Shown: positions 22,912 to 35,139, counted from the first letter of the stretch. The stretch is 64,000 bases of DNA from Cercospora beticola (GCF_033473495.1 NC_088940.1:2418001-2482000); one strand, 5' to 3'. Program-made: numbers and translations. Notes: generated by a model from the letters alone, not told the origin.

Positions 22912-23769
22912 TTATAATAAATTGTACATGAACAAAGAGACCATCGCGGCGATTGATAGTGCTCCGGAGGGTATTGCTGAACTTGAGGCGCCTGCTGTGA
23001 GGGCTTGTGTTGTGAAGTATTTGTTGAAGCCGAGATTTGTGCTGTTGTAGCAGTTTTGTGGTGTGACTTCCTCGATGTCTTCGTCGTCGGGCTCGACGAG
23101 TGTTATGTCAACGCACTGTATGTAGAACTTTGTCAGCATTCCTGTGCGGCTGAAGCTATTCTCGAAACCCCAATACTCACGCTGTATAGTGCTGCGCCGT
23201 GTTGCGCAGTTTCTATCACTTGTAATGTGATGTTTTGGCCAACTGTGAGATTCAAGCTTGCCGGAAAGCGTACTTGTGGCAGACAAAATTGTCCGTTGTA
23301 TTGGAAATTGTCGGGCCCTGTCACCTCGAAAGGCCCCACGACGGGATGCGACATGTTCGGCGGCGCCACTTGCCCTTGGGCGATTATCCCGATGTTGACG
23401 TAGAATAGCGCTTTTTTGTGTCCTGGAAACCATCCGGGCTGTACTGATAATGCTCCTCCTCCTACTGGCCATTTCGTTCGGTTCTGTGCTTGAGGAAGTC
23501 CACCGCCTGTCATCAATCCGTTAGCCATGGTCTGTCGCAAGGCGCGAGATTTTCTGCTTACATGGATACATCCACTGCATGCCGAAGGGAAACTCATATT
23601 CTCCCGTGCTGTTGTTGTAATCTATGCCGATCGTGTCGATGTTGTTCTGCGGTAGTTCGCCCGTGGTGTGTAGATTGTTCCCTCGCCATCCCGGATATGT
23701 GATCACAGTATGCGCAGCTGCAAGCTGGATAGTCGTAGCTGCCACTAACAGCGAACTGAAGCCATACAT
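22912..23769 (-). CDS. BIM1-like/X325 copper protein, GPI-anchored
   Basis: Secreted copper-binding protein of the LPMO-like X325/BIM1 family; in Cryptococcus Bim1 works in copper acquisition, and characterised members do not oxidise polysaccharides. It has 245 residues. Exons are 23769-23562, 23506-23181 and 23115-22912; introns 55 nt (GTAAGC) and 65 nt (GTGAGT). The signal peptide is residues 1-19, ending A-A-A. Cleavage would expose His20 as the N-terminal residue of the histidine brace: H-T-V-I-T-Y-P-G-W-R-G-N-N-L. Further marks are FGMQWMYPC-GG, NRTKWPVGGGALS, QFCLPQV and several N-x-S/T sites. The C-terminus (ASSSAIPSGALSIAAMVSLF) is a classical GPI-attachment signal. The family call is firm. 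I did not assign the second copper ligands individually. Confidence 0.92.
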
Positions 23770-25035
23770 GTCTGGTATGCAAGTATGCGACCACTCTCTG
23801 AAGCTCTTTCAATGCGACTCCTCGCTTGTCCGTTTCCTGTGGAGCATGCAACCGGCGCGGGCTCGTCGACGATAGCTGCAGGCGGTAAATATGAAACAGG
23901 CAGAGAGGCAGGCAGGCGTACAGAGAGGTCAGCGCGTACAGATGACAAGAGAGTGAGACTAGGAGGGAAGGATGGCTGCGGAGTGTACTATGTTAAACCT
24001 ACAGAGCGTGCGTAAGGCGGCCCAGGGCAGTCTGCGTGAGCCGGAAAGCTCGAATCGTGGAAGTGATAGGCGCCTGCAGTGAGAATGCCACATCCTGTGC
24101 ATCCCACGAGCGTGGTGGCGACCCTTGGCACATATAGAAGGGCTGGTTGGTAGAGATGCGGCACAGCACATTTGCCGCTAGGATGGAAGCAGGTATTCGC
24201 TCGTGATCGAGAAGCCAGGCTTGTGATCCGACGAGCGACAGGGTGCAATTCCTGCACCATCCTGCACGCGAGTGGTGCCCTGCGCTACACGTCCGCTGCG
24301 TGTGGTGCAGTCGAGAGGGAGACTTTGCCGTTTCAGCTCGCTGTAAGCGCCCACATTTAAGCTTCCGCTGTGGAGCATGAGGTGGCTGGCCAATGAGCAT
24401 CGCTTGCCGCTCTCTTCACCACATCGACTCCACCTACGAGCATTGACCGACTGCTGCTCAAATCTGGTAGACGTTCAGAACATCGATATAACGTGAAGAG
24501 TGGCCCGATGGACTGACTGCCGACATGAAGCATGTCTTTTCTCCGGCATCGAGCTACGGAGGTCTCAGATGCTTTCAACAGAATGTTGAGCAGGAATAGG
24601 ATCAGCTGCATGTTTTAGACCTCTGCACAACAGTAAGCACAGCTCGCCTGAAAGACAACGACTGCGGCGAACGCGCAAGCTTCCTCGTTGCCGCTTTGCG
24701 GTCGTGCTTCTGCCATTATTGAAGCCATCAATGCATCTATTGAAGTCTGTCAATCGCGCGCCTGTTAGTATCTTGATAAGAGCACGCTATGCAATGTCCA
24801 CGCTGCCAACAGAGCGCTTCCCAGATGTATAAATCGAGCGCTAAAGAGCTTGGCGAAGGATCCAGATCTTCAAATCCTGCAGGAAGCATGTAGCTGTCCG
24901 GCTAAAGCTATGTAAAAGAGATCTTCGTAAGTCATCAGACATCTACAGCAATCGACAGTCTTCAGGACAATTTCATCTACAATCTCATCATCAGTCTTCG
25001 ATATGTGTCTCATCTCGGTGACACAGTGATAATTC
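23770..25035. other. Intergenic interval, no supported gene
   Basis: This 1.27-kb stretch contains the BIM1-like promoter and the 3' flank of the next minus-strand gene. All frames are short, overlapping and Cys/Arg-rich. Nothing recognisable. Confidence 0.55.
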
Positions 25036-25743
25036 CTATTCCTCAGTCCAGTGCTTGTCACCAATTCTGACGAAATCTTCCTCATTCGAAGTTCTCTTCT
25101 TGAAGATGCCAGAGAGGGCTGATCTCATCCGATTGCCAAACTTGTCTGCTTGGCGTGCGGGTTCTGCTGCATCATCACTCTTTGTTTGACGTGAGCTGTG
25201 CGATTTCGCCGTAGGTCTGGTCGACATTGTGCCCGGAAGTACCCTGATTCCAGAATGATCCTCATCTGAGTTCGCGTCCGTGTGATCCAGTGACTTGCCA
25301 CGTGTGCTATCCGGCGGCGTCAATGGTGGCGCAGGTCCTCCGGGAATCCTGACAGGGTTCACGAGGCCAGACCGTGAGGCGGCCGTGCTCATCGTAGGCG
25401 CGAAGTCCAGCGGTGTCTCGTAAGGCGCTGGTTGGCCAGCACTCCAATGTTGGCCATGTGGCTCGACGGGCGATCCTTCACTGATCGAATGGTACTTGCG
25501 GGAGTGCTGCTTGGGACTTGGCTCCTTTTTGCTTGCATCACGTCCAGAGACACTGTTACTGCGTGCCGTCCAGAGTGCGGGCAAAGCATGACGTTCTGCT
25601 GCTGAGAGCTCGTTTGCAGTACCTGCGTCGGCGAATGGCACTTGCTTAGTAGCGGCTCGTTCCCAGGGTGGAGTGCCAGTGTCTTGTCTTCTTGGTTCTC
25701 CCGCGTGGTGGCTGGTGGCCTGTGGAGACGTCTCTCGTTCCAT
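25036..25743 (-). CDS. Disordered hypothetical protein
   Basis: Predicted 235-residue protein without a known family. The first ATG is at 25743 (MERETSPQATSHHAG); four upstream codons reach only a TTG. A short 5' exon joined by splicing cannot be excluded. The body is Ser/Pro/Thr/His-rich and looks disordered. The C-terminal 35 residues are conserved-looking: FGNRMRSALSGIFKKRTSNE followed by EDFVRIGDKHWTEE. This basic-amphipathic segment plus acidic end is seen in uncharacterised fungal proteins. The sustained frame and the ordered tail argue for a real gene. No function is proposed. Confidence 0.65.
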   Translation of the reverse strand: MERETSPQATSHHAGEPRRQDTGTPPWERAATKQVPFADAGTANELSAAERHALPALWTARSNSVSGRDASKKEPSPKQHSRKYHSISEGSPVEPHGQHWSAGQPAPYETPLDFAPTMSTAASRSGLVNPVRIPGGPAPPLTPPDSTRGKSLDHTDANSDEDHSGIRVLPGTMSTRPTAKSHSSRQTKSDDAAEPARQADKFGNRMRSALSGIFKKRTSNEEDFVRIGDKHWTEE

Positions 25744-26876
25744 GGCTCGTGCCAAGTATGTGACTGCTCATGCAGAGCGGCCAACGTAGCATTCGATATT
25801 GCGGGAAGGGAGACCTGACCAGCAGGAAATGTGGCTTATAGTGACGGACGTCGAACTCGGAGTTCTCTGCGACAAAGTGAGACTGAAAGAACGCCCCAGC
25901 TGTTCCTTCAGCTAAGCGAACAAATGTAAGAATGCACAAGCACTCGGGACCCGCACACCTTGCAAAGGTGGCGAGCGAGTGGTAGTTCAGGTGTCATCGA
26001 CTGGCCGGCTCGCCTGGCTGTATATGAACACCGCAATGCCTGGCATGATGCCTGTCCGGAGGAAGCGCGCCATGGCAAGCTATTTGCAGGTCGGGATCAG
26101 CTCTGCTGCACTCGCTAGTGCAGAGTGCCGGTATGGATGAGGTCAGGCTACTTCCAGCTGCATGCGAGCAATATACACCTTGGAGCCTAGGACCAGAGAG
26201 GCAGTGCTCTGCACAGCGGCAGGCTCGTTGCGCGCTCAAGTCGTCTGCGGCCTCTCACGATCGAAACAAGAACACGCGCGGATGTTGCAGTGCCGCCGTC
26301 GCACTCGTAGCACGCGACAAGTTGGGCGAGAACAGGCGCTTGGTGCAGCAGTTTGTGATCATGACAAGGAAAGGGGAGATCAAGCTCGCGTAGCCGCTGG
26401 AGTTGGAGCTGGAGTGAACTTGTGGATCCACGCTAGTTCTCGTGCACCAATCATGATGCATTGCCGAAATCCTTGCCGCTGAAGAGGAGATGCAAAAGCA
26501 CGAAGTTCGCTCTCAAATATTCTACATACATGTGAAGGCATCTGCAGAAACTTGCTGATCTAGCAGCAGATGGTGCAAACTATCAGTTGAAAACTTCAAT
26601 TGTCTTTGCACGCGCCGCTCGGGCGCAGCAGATCTGCGAAGTGCAGCACTTAACGAGAAAGTCGCGATGTCTTGGATCGAAACGAACTTCAGCAGTGTCT
26701 GGTCTACTGTCACCGTGGCTCTCAAGGTCTCATCACAGTGACCAGATTTCTGATCCGGATATTCTGGCCATTCTCAGCGCTGGTGAGCAAAAGCCTCGTG
26801 AAACCAAGGCCTGTCCCGATCAAGCATTGTCAAGCACTGCCCAGGAGCATGGCCCGACTAGGTCACAATGCCCTAA
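25744..26876. other. Intergenic interval, no supported gene
   Basis: The 1.13 kb hold the promoter of the 25036-25743 gene and the 3' flank of the F-box gene. Frames are short and inconsistent between strands. Nothing supported. Confidence 0.55.
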
Positions 26877-28036
26877 TCAGAAGATTCTCCTCATTCCACG
26901 CTTCCCGAAATCGTCTTCGCCTCTCACTATCTTCCCCATTAACGTCTCATCGACTTCATCTAACGCTGTATTCGACAAAACTTCCCATAACTTCCTTTCG
27001 ATCTCTGAGAATTGACAATGACACTTCGCAGCAAAAGCCCTTCGTAAACAGGACGTAAGAGTCGGCGGCCTTGGAGCCCCACAGCAAGGAAAAAAAGCTG
27101 TTTGAAGATAAGGCAGAGATGCCAGTTCGGTCTCCAAAGCTCTGTAATCACAGATGTCAGCACATTGACAATCAACATTGAAGCAGACAAGAGAGAGAAT
27201 AAAAGGAGGGACACATACTTCCTCGCCCACGATTCCTTCCCTCCTTCTTTCTGCACTCCACATTCATCCAATGCTAAACCCTCAAACAAACTCCCATAAA
27301 ACCCCACCCCAAACTTCAACCCCATCTCCTCACAAACCATCTCCGTCTCCCTCATCTCAATTAATTTCCTCCTCCTCTCTTCTTCCTCTTTCGTCCCACC
27401 TCCCGAACTCTCCCACCAGCGATTTCCTTCGATTTTCGGCAGTGTTTCCAACAACCCGCTTGCGCGTAATATGCGATTTTGCGCTAAAAGCGCCAGCAAC
27501 ATGCAAGCGAGACTTATTGCAGGGAGACCATTGAGGAGGGCGACTTTATGGCAGTAGGAACCTTGGTCTTGGAGGCGGTAGAGGAGGAGGAGACCGGTTT
27601 TGTGGAGGGTGGACCAGCGGGGGTTGAGGAGCCAGAGGGTGGACGTGGAGCAGGAGGGGCAGTGGTGGTGGGTGTGGGTTGTGGGATTGTTCTTGTTGGT
27701 GGTTCCGAGAGATGGGTATTTGTCGACGAGGTTTGAGAGGACCTGAAGGCGCGTATGGTATGTTGAGAGGTTGGCGAAGGTTGTGATTTGGTCCAGCGAA
27801 GGGAAGTGGTTGGATTGTTGTTTTTGGGGGATTTGATGATGAGTTATTGAGCGGGTTAGACTGTATTCGTGGGATTTGATGAGGTTGTGGAGAGTGCGAG
27901 AGGTCAGAATGAGGGAGAGGAGGGACTCTGGAGAGTAGGATATTTGAGGGATGATCTCGAGTAGCAGTTCGGGTGGAAGAGTCGCGAGGGAAGTTTGACT
28001 TGAGGAATTCGATGCGGTGATCGTCTTGGCTGACAT
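26877..28036 (-). CDS. F-box domain protein
   Basis: Likely SCF ubiquitin-ligase substrate receptor of 360 residues. Exons are 28036-27219 and 27141-26877; the 77-nt intron begins GTATGT and ends GATTACAG. The spliced frame gives R-K-A-L-E-T-E-L-A-S-L-P-Y and then KLWEVLSNTALDEVDETLMGK, clearly more protein-like than the unspliced read-through. The F-box sits at residues 17-60: LATLPPELLLEIIPQI, SLLSLILTSRTLHNLI. A His/Cys patch (THTHHHCPSC) follows at about residue 125. The rest has no recognised repeats. The start is the ATG at 28036, with A at -3; an in-frame ATG at 28093 would add 19 residues. The substrate is unknown. Confidence 0.82.
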
Positions 28037-28515
28037 CTTGGACGAGGGTGAAAAGTATGTGGAATGTCTGTGATTAGGCTTCTTTGTCAACATATACTAT
28101 AGCAGTATGGCTCGTGACGAAAGAGCTCGGGCCATCAAGGTCCGGACTTTGATGGAGCGGTCTCCGATGACATGTATGGACACTTTGATGCTACTGTTGC
28201 GTGCTGCCTGTGCCATTCTTGGAACCTGCTGTTGTAAGGCTGCGTTTCTCTGCAGATACGGTCCGTGCGCTTGAAAGTTACTTGTGGATATGAGATGAGT
28301 TATGCTTGGCATGGCAGATTGTTCTAAGACATGAATGACCGACAGCACTTCTTACCAATACATCGTTTTTTCCGTGGTCCGATTTAGATCTCTGTCGCCG
28401 GGTATGCAGTAAAGTCATATATGTCGATCTGCTCTGTGAGCATAGTGAACTGAATCGATTGGCGAGCCAGTGCACACGCATTATGTACACTGCTGTTGAT
28501 CAGCGAAGGTGAATT
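28037..28515. other. Spacer without gene
   Basis: The 479 bp include the F-box promoter and the 3' flank of the lipase relic. Nothing else seen. Confidence 0.6.
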
Positions 28516-29043
28516 CTATGACTTCTTGATGAAGCCCACGCCTCCCACTATGTCGGAGAACTTCTGCTCCAGCTCCTGAAATAAGGTCAAGTCGCTGCCT
28601 CCAGAAAATGCAAGGACACCAGTGATCGCAGTAATGAGATCCGGACCAGCGCTACAGACTGCAGGACCCGCCGGGTATCCATTCAGTGCATTGACAACAA
28701 CAGCTTGGATGTTGGGGCTGTATGGTTCACGGGCGTGTCCTGAAGCATCTGCCGGGCAGTATTGCTGGATGTACAAATTGATCACCCCGGGCTCGAAAAC
28801 GAACGCTGTCGTGGTCGGCGTTGTGATTTCATCGAATTGCGAGGCGATGATCGTGTATTGAATTCCAGGCTGAGCAATTGGGCCAGTGTTCAATGCAATG
28901 ACAGCTGGTCCCTCTGGTCCAAGGTCGTCGCATGCGCCACAGCCCACGGCTTCGAAGAAATCGCCAATAAGACGTCGCGAAGTTTCTCCGAAGATGTAGG
29001 CCGCCTCGTGAGGCTCTGAGAACGACTGATCCACGCGAGTCAT
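28516..29043 (-). pseudogene. C-terminal remnant of a secreted class 2 lipase
   Basis: A 175-codon frame resembles only the C-terminal half of fungal/bacterial lipase class 2 (alpha/beta hydrolase) proteins. Visible pieces are GCGACDDLGPEGPAVIALN, QYTIIASQFDEITTPTTTAFV (region of the catalytic Asp) and YCPADASGHAREPYSPNIQAVVVNAL (region of the catalytic His). The N-terminal half with the signal peptide and the G-H-S-x-G nucleophile elbow is absent. The frame is closed by a TGA five codons upstream of its ATG, and about 1 kb upstream has no matching sequence. It is therefore probably a 5'-truncated relic. A missed distant exon is less likely. Confidence 0.6.
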
Positions 29044-30112
29044 ACTCGCAATTGAGCTTCAACCAAGACGTATGCTCGTAGAAAACTCCAGCGCGAGGAG
29101 AGCGCGGCACTATTGCACGACGTGTGCTGTCACCACGCGGCACGGGGGAGGAAAGCAGGTGATTTCGTTGGGATGGCGCGGCAGCCACGATGTGCACAGT
29201 AGGTTCGCGTCCTGCACAGACCTTGGAATAGACAGCACTGACGGCTGCGACCTTGTGATTCGGCGGGTGGTGCAGTCAATGATGTACTGTACCCATGAGC
29301 AGCGTGAAGGCCTGGTGCAGAATTGGGCGGACGCTGGAGACATTTCGTGGATGTCCTCAGGGTCAAGATGCTCCTGCATATGCGATAGACTATCGACAAC
29401 GCCGTGTACCAGCTGGTTGTTTATGCATCAGAAACAGCTCATCGGCGGCGCCTCCAGCGTGTGGCAGTGCCGAGGCCGGTCCCGCGCAAACTGTCGGCTT
29501 GGCTGGCCGTGGAGCACGGGGTGCAGACAAGCTCGCACGAACACTTGCTTGATGCGACGACATGCCGGTTTTGCGTGCAGCGGGCGCAGTGGTGGTGATG
29601 GCGGCGCTGGCGGAGCTCTCGGACTGGCGGAGAAGGGCACTTTTGCATTCCAGATGGGCGTGTCGGTGAAGCTGCTTGCGGGCGCGTGTTATTGGCAGCG
29701 AGCGCATAGAGTTTCGACCAGTACGCGCACGGGCAAGGCCGATCGTGGATCATCATCATGTTTTGCTGTGCTCGTCCATCCTGCTTGGAGGCAAGCCGCT
29801 GCGACACGACGACCGCCCAGCGCGCTGCCTTGTGCTCGTTGTCCACACTTCATCACCACCGCCAACACCGCTGCCATCACATTCATTACCCATTGTCCCC
29901 TCCCCCCTCCGCCTCCGCGTTTCTGTCGCGTCTCATTGTTTTGTTTCATTACCGGCCAGATTTCCGCTCGGGGGCGAGACCATGCCGTGTGCCAGCCGAT
30001 GACCTCACCCGTATTGTAGTCCATCACTTGTCACACAGAGCATCGCGCCGCATCACCGTCCAGTTCGCGCTGAACATCAGCAGCGGACGTGCAGCAGCGC
30101 GTACCCTTCACC
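29044..30112. other. Promoter/leader region of the 30113 gene
   Basis: A 1.07-kb interval with a C-rich pyrimidine tract at 29885-29935, probably the core promoter of the long gene. A plus-strand frame of 315 codons at 29072-30019 is Cys/Trp/Arg-rich and without family features, and I reject it. Confidence 0.6.
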
Positions 30113-33100
30113 ATGCCGAGCCTCTTTGGAAGCAGGCGGAGAGGCAGCAGCGCGTCGAGGGTACGTCCACAATCATGGCATAAGGCCAAGGATCAAGGCC
30201 GCTATAGCCAACCCATTGACTGACCCGTGTCCGCGTGCAGCAACCAGTCGATACCAACACCTCCTACGCCGCCAGCGTCGCCGCGCGTGCTGCCGCATCG
30301 GGCTCACGTCCATCTTCGAGCCATGGCCTGTCATCGGCTGCCGCCGCCGCAGCCTTGCGATCTCACACGTCGAGCCCGGAACCCATCGGCAGTATACAGA
30401 CTAAGCGCATGGTCAGACGAGGTTCGCAGTCCTCTATTGGTACCTCGAGTATCCTGAGTGGGAGGGGCGGCACGGAGCGAGGAGGATTGCAACGACGAGG
30501 TAGCCAGAGCTCCATGACCGAGCGCACCTTTCGTTCTCCCTCTCCAGGCCGCAGCAACAGTATCACCAACGGTGCTGCCTCACCCCTCGATGCGCCGCCC
30601 GTCCCCGCGATACCTCAAAGCGTGCAGCAGCGCTCGCATCAGCGGTCTGCTAGCGTCGAACCGCCTTACCGAGTGTCCTCGCCCACGCCGAATGGCAAGG
30701 GAGCCCGGTCGAACAGCATGGACAGAAAGGCCATGTCGCCTCCACCTTCGCACCGCAGAGGCGCGCGTCTCTCCAACGTGAATGAAGAGCTGGAAGGCCC
30801 AGAAGCGCAACGGGGCGTCAATTTCTCTCGACCACGATCATCGCAACCGAATAGCCCATCCTCAAGTCCGACCACAGATAAAGCATATGTGCATGGCACG
30901 GGAGCGTGGTTCTCAGAGCCCGTGCCTGTGAAGAACAATCAATCTGGCAGCACGGGTGCTCCCAGTGCGGACGTGCTGTCAGCCAAAATGGCCAGAATAC
31001 AAGGCGCTCAAGGGCAAAGTGTGAAGAAGGATAATCACAGCGCGTCTACACAGGGTGCGCAACTACGCGTGCAGACACAGCCGACGATCACCGGCACTGC
31101 AGTGACACCGTTTGTCCAGCCTCAGCAACAAATGGAGACCGTCATGGTTTTCGATGCCGCTTCACGAACATTCGTGCCCAAACTTCAACCCAGAGCAGCC
31201 GCTGCCCCTCCCTCGCCTGTATTGCCTCAAGCGCCTAAAGCAGCGCCGGGAACTTATGACCCTCACACACGTACTATTGTGCCAGCACCAGCACCAGCAC
31301 CAGCGAGGACCACTCCTGCGGTCGACCTTGGGCCACCACCAAGGAATCCTGCGAGAATCACTCCTACCAGCAGTCCACGAGACTCCTATCTCGGAAGCAG
31401 CGTGAGCGGGGACAGCCCCAAGGGCGATAGGATTCTCCAAGCTTCACTAGGTGCGACCAAACCCAATGCAATCACAAACAGGCCGCAAAGAGCGTCCAGT
31501 CTGGATGTCCCGAGCCGTAATACGCCCAGCAATCGAGGTCGGCAGGTGTCTGCATCACCCAGTCCGCAGCGCAAGCCACACTTCTCTGCATCTCCTGTTT
31601 CGCAGGCTACGATACACGACCCGCCGCCGCGAGACATCTCGCCTGCCAAGTCTGCTCTGAAGAATTCGCCTTCATCCTCGGTGCGTGCGTACTCACCCGT
31701 GTCCCACTTTGCTGGACAGCCCAAACCGCCCCCAAGCGAAACATCCGATGCCACTTCGGTGTACTCGCAAGACGGCTTGTCTTCAGCCAAGAAGAAGAAA
31801 TCCGCCCATGTTAGCTTTGATGAGCAGCCAAAGGAAATTGATGCTGCCGCCGCGGCCAGTCCGAAGATTCTGGCGCGGGAACGATCGCCAGTCTTGGATG
31901 ACCTGGACGACGAGGATTTCTCTAAGCCAAGACCTGCGTTGCCTACCTTCGGCAGTGTACGCAGGCAGAGAGAAGTGGCCGAGAAGGTCACTGAAATGGC
32001 ACCAGATCGCAATGAGCACAGCAACGACCACGCCATTGGAGGTATTCTTCGAAATGCCAACGGCTCGGCAAAACCTGAAGGCGAGCCAATGCCACCCGTC
32101 GTCGTGAGCAAGGAAACTGCCGCCAACGCCAGCGACACGGATAGTGACGTGGGAGACCGTGGAGACTATGCTGCCGCTAATGCTGCCACGGTCAGTCTAC
32201 CAGAGCAGACAGCAGGGCAGACCGCCCAGATTCACGATGAGCCCAGCGAGAAGAGCGCAGTCGCTCCGATCGTTCGTGACTTTGCCTCGCCTGGCGCAAC
32301 TGGGCAACATCTTCAACCCGCTGTGCCTGAGATCAACCTTATGCCCCCAACGCCTGGCGCCGAGGAAGACAAAACGTTGGACAACCGACATTCCGCTGAG
32401 ATCATCGTGCCCGGGGGCTGGGGCGCCGACACAGAGCCTGAAGTCAAGCCAAACTCGGTAGCAGAAGCTGTTCCGAGTATCGCGCCAGTTCTCGTCCACA
32501 CTCCAGAAGAGCATGGACCTATGTTGGCTCCGATCGATGAAGACACGGACACGGACGAAGCGGAATTCAGCGATGCTGCAGAAGAGCCTTCTGAAATTGA
32601 AGGTGGCTTTGCGTCACTCGATGCAATCGCAGTCAGCCCCATCAATGTGAAAGCTTCGCCATCAGCACAGACTGGCACAACATCTCCTCCAGATTCACCC
32701 ATCGTTCAGAAGGTCGCGAAGAAGGAAGATGGCCGTGGCGCAGCAGAGGACGATACTCCCGGTGACTGGAACTCCACGACCGCATACTGGTCAAAATTGA
32801 GTAGACAGCAGCGCGAGCAGATTGAGCGAGACCACATGTCTTCCGACGATGAGGCGCGACCATCGCCCGCCGTTATGAAGAAAACGAGAAAGACTACAAA
32901 CCCTGCGCCTGCCAGCTCTCCTCAAAGTGCACAGAAATCGTCTCCTGCGCACCGTGACGCGAGACCAGTGCAGCCTGCGCTGAAGAAGACTATGCGCGCA
33001 CAACCGGAACCAGAATCAGCACCGGTAGAGAAGAGCCATTCCATGCGGCGATCAATGCGTGACGGAGGTCTCGCGGCAGGATCAATGCGCTCCAGACCCG

Positions 33101-34611
33101 CCTCAACGTCGCAGGCGCCAGAACCAAGGGCTGGGGGTTTCTCAAAGAAGACGATGCGCCCCCAGTCATCGGCATCCCTCTCAGCTTCCTCGGCTGGTGC
33201 AGCGATGGTCAGCAATCGTGCATCGCAGGACGCTGCTCAACCACAGCATATACGGCCTCCGTCCTCAGCTTCGACTACGACCGCTCCTGCAGTCAGCACC
33301 AGGTTGCAAAAGGAACTATCCCATGATTCTGACTCGGAGAGCAGTTTCAAGAAGAAGCGGAGATCCAACGCAGCGGCAGCAGGCGGCAGCATCAACATGA
33401 AGCGAAGCATGCGTGCTGCTCCAACTCCAGTTGAACAGCGTCCCTCATCTCCAGACCCGGTTCGCAGCAAAGGAAAGGGCTCACTCATCCGATCTCTGTC
33501 ACCAAGCGGGTCCATCTTTGGTCGCAAGAAGGCTAACGACGTACGCGAATCGATTCGGAGTGGCTCTGTCGATGGCGGGAGCAGGATGACTATCATGCGC
33601 GCTACACAGCCGGCCAAAACGATGCGACAGACACCAGCTGCACCAGCTCCCAAGCAGAAAGCGTCATCGTCCAAGTTCAAGTCCCGCTTTGCAGACTCTG
33701 ACGATTCTGACGATGAGCCTATAACGACCAGGCCGGCATTCCGGAGTCGCTTCAAGGATTCAGACGATGAAAGTGATGACGAGCTCACACCTGTGCGAGG
33801 CATTCCACGGCGGAAGGGACAAGACGACGGCGATTCCACAGATCTGGAGGATTCGGAGGACGAGAGCGGTCGGAAACCAGCTCCACGTGCACGTGAACGA
33901 CAAAAGACGCCTCTTGTGCCTGATCCAGCAGATGTCGATAAAGCCATGGAGGCCGCACGAAAGAAACTCGGCATGACGAATGGATTCACGTCTGCCCCTT
34001 CGACTCCGCAAAAGCATGACGAGAAGCAAGGCTCGAGCCTGGCCCAGGGCAGCCTGCGAAACAGCCAGCCTCCTCAGTCGAGACCACAATCGCCAGACGG
34101 AGGGACGCCAAGAAAGAAGTCCTTCATGGGAAGCTTCTTGCGTCGGAACCGCGGCAGTCAACATAGTGTGATGACCGTTTCCGGGGTTCCAGGCTACGAC
34201 AGTGCAGCATTCGCTCAAAGCTCATCAAACTCTCCGCCTCTGCCTCTGAAGCAGCTTTTCGAAAGGCCACAATCCCCAACGAGTCCGGGCAAACTCGTAC
34301 GCCGCTCCTCAGCTCAGACGCGCCAGCAAATTGTCCGTGGCGACTCCAATTTCTCGACCGCTACAGCGCCGCCCACAACGAACAATAGTAGCTGGCCCCT
34401 CGCTGACGCGCCTCCTGTTCCTGCCATTCCTGCCGATGTGGCTCAGCTAAAGGGCACTGGCGACACGAGACCGGCGACGAGCGATGGGCATCCATCTGTT
34501 CGATTCAGCGAGGATGCTATTGCAGCAAAGGGAGATGGAGTGTACAGCTCTCGTACGGGCAAGAAGAAGAAGTTTGGTATGCTGAGAAGGGCTTTCAGGT
34601 TGAATGACTGA
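30113..34611 (+). CDS. Large disordered protein with S/T-M-R and FxSRF-x-DSDD repeats (SEG-like?)
   Basis: Predicted 1472-residue, largely disordered protein. Exon 1 is 30113-30160 (MPSLFGSRRRGSSASR), intron 30161-30240 (GTACGT to GTGCAG), exon 2 30241-34611. Near the N-terminus, SSAAAAAALRSHT and Q-T-K-R-M-V-R-R-G-S recur in a group of filamentous-fungal cortical proteins that I loosely recall as eisosome SEG-like; this is uncertain. The middle has TAYWSKLSRQQREQIERDHM. From 32980 to 33640 there are about seven short basic S/T-M-R motifs. At 33670-33800 two acidic units (FKSRFADSDDSDDE and FRSRFKDSDDESDDE) are followed by VRGIPRRKGQ and STDLEDSEDE. The extreme C-terminus is basic and conserved-looking (KKKKFGMLRRAFRLND). 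A scaffold role at the cell cortex is inference only. Confidence 0.75.
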
Positions 34612-35139
34612 GAGCCTGAAAGGATGTAATGTGTAATTTCTTTTCAATCTGATGTTTGAGTTATGCGCGAGGCAAAAGTGAAGCTTACAGAGTGGAAAAT
34701 GCGCGAAACAGTGCGCGATTCGATTGCATTTTGCAGAGCTGCAGAGGAAGTGCACGCGAGAAACGAGGTCCATGTCGCGGGAAAGTTTTCCCCGCGGACA
34801 GAAGTAAGAAGGCGAGATGAGAGCAGCTGCGTCTGTTTATCGAAGGAGGAAAAGAGATGAGCGCGACTACATTACAGCGACAACACACACGAAATCTTTT
34901 GTAATTATTCTTTGTTGAGAGATATATACCCCCAGGAAGTCGCTTTCTTTCTTCTACATGCCGATTGTTCTGCTTCTTCTTCTCTTTACACATTATGCTG
35001 TCGATGTCTATGCTGATCGAAGTACGACGAAGCTTTCCTGACAGTCAACAAGGTCTTCGAATACCATCGTCGCCCGAGCACGCCGTACCGTCGTGGTCTC
35101 ATTCCGCTCTGCTCTGTACAAATTCTGTCACCGCTCACC
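34612..35139. other. Convergent 3' spacer
   Basis: The 528 bp separate the large gene (+) from the GPI-protein gene (-). They hold 3' UTRs; no gene seen. Confidence 0.65.

Noticed and set aside
29072..30019. 315-codon plus-strand open frame
   Set aside because: Composition is Cys/Trp/Arg/Ser-rich without any domain, signal peptide or intron structure. It overlaps the C-rich promoter region of the 30113 gene. It looks like a chance frame in GC-rich DNA.
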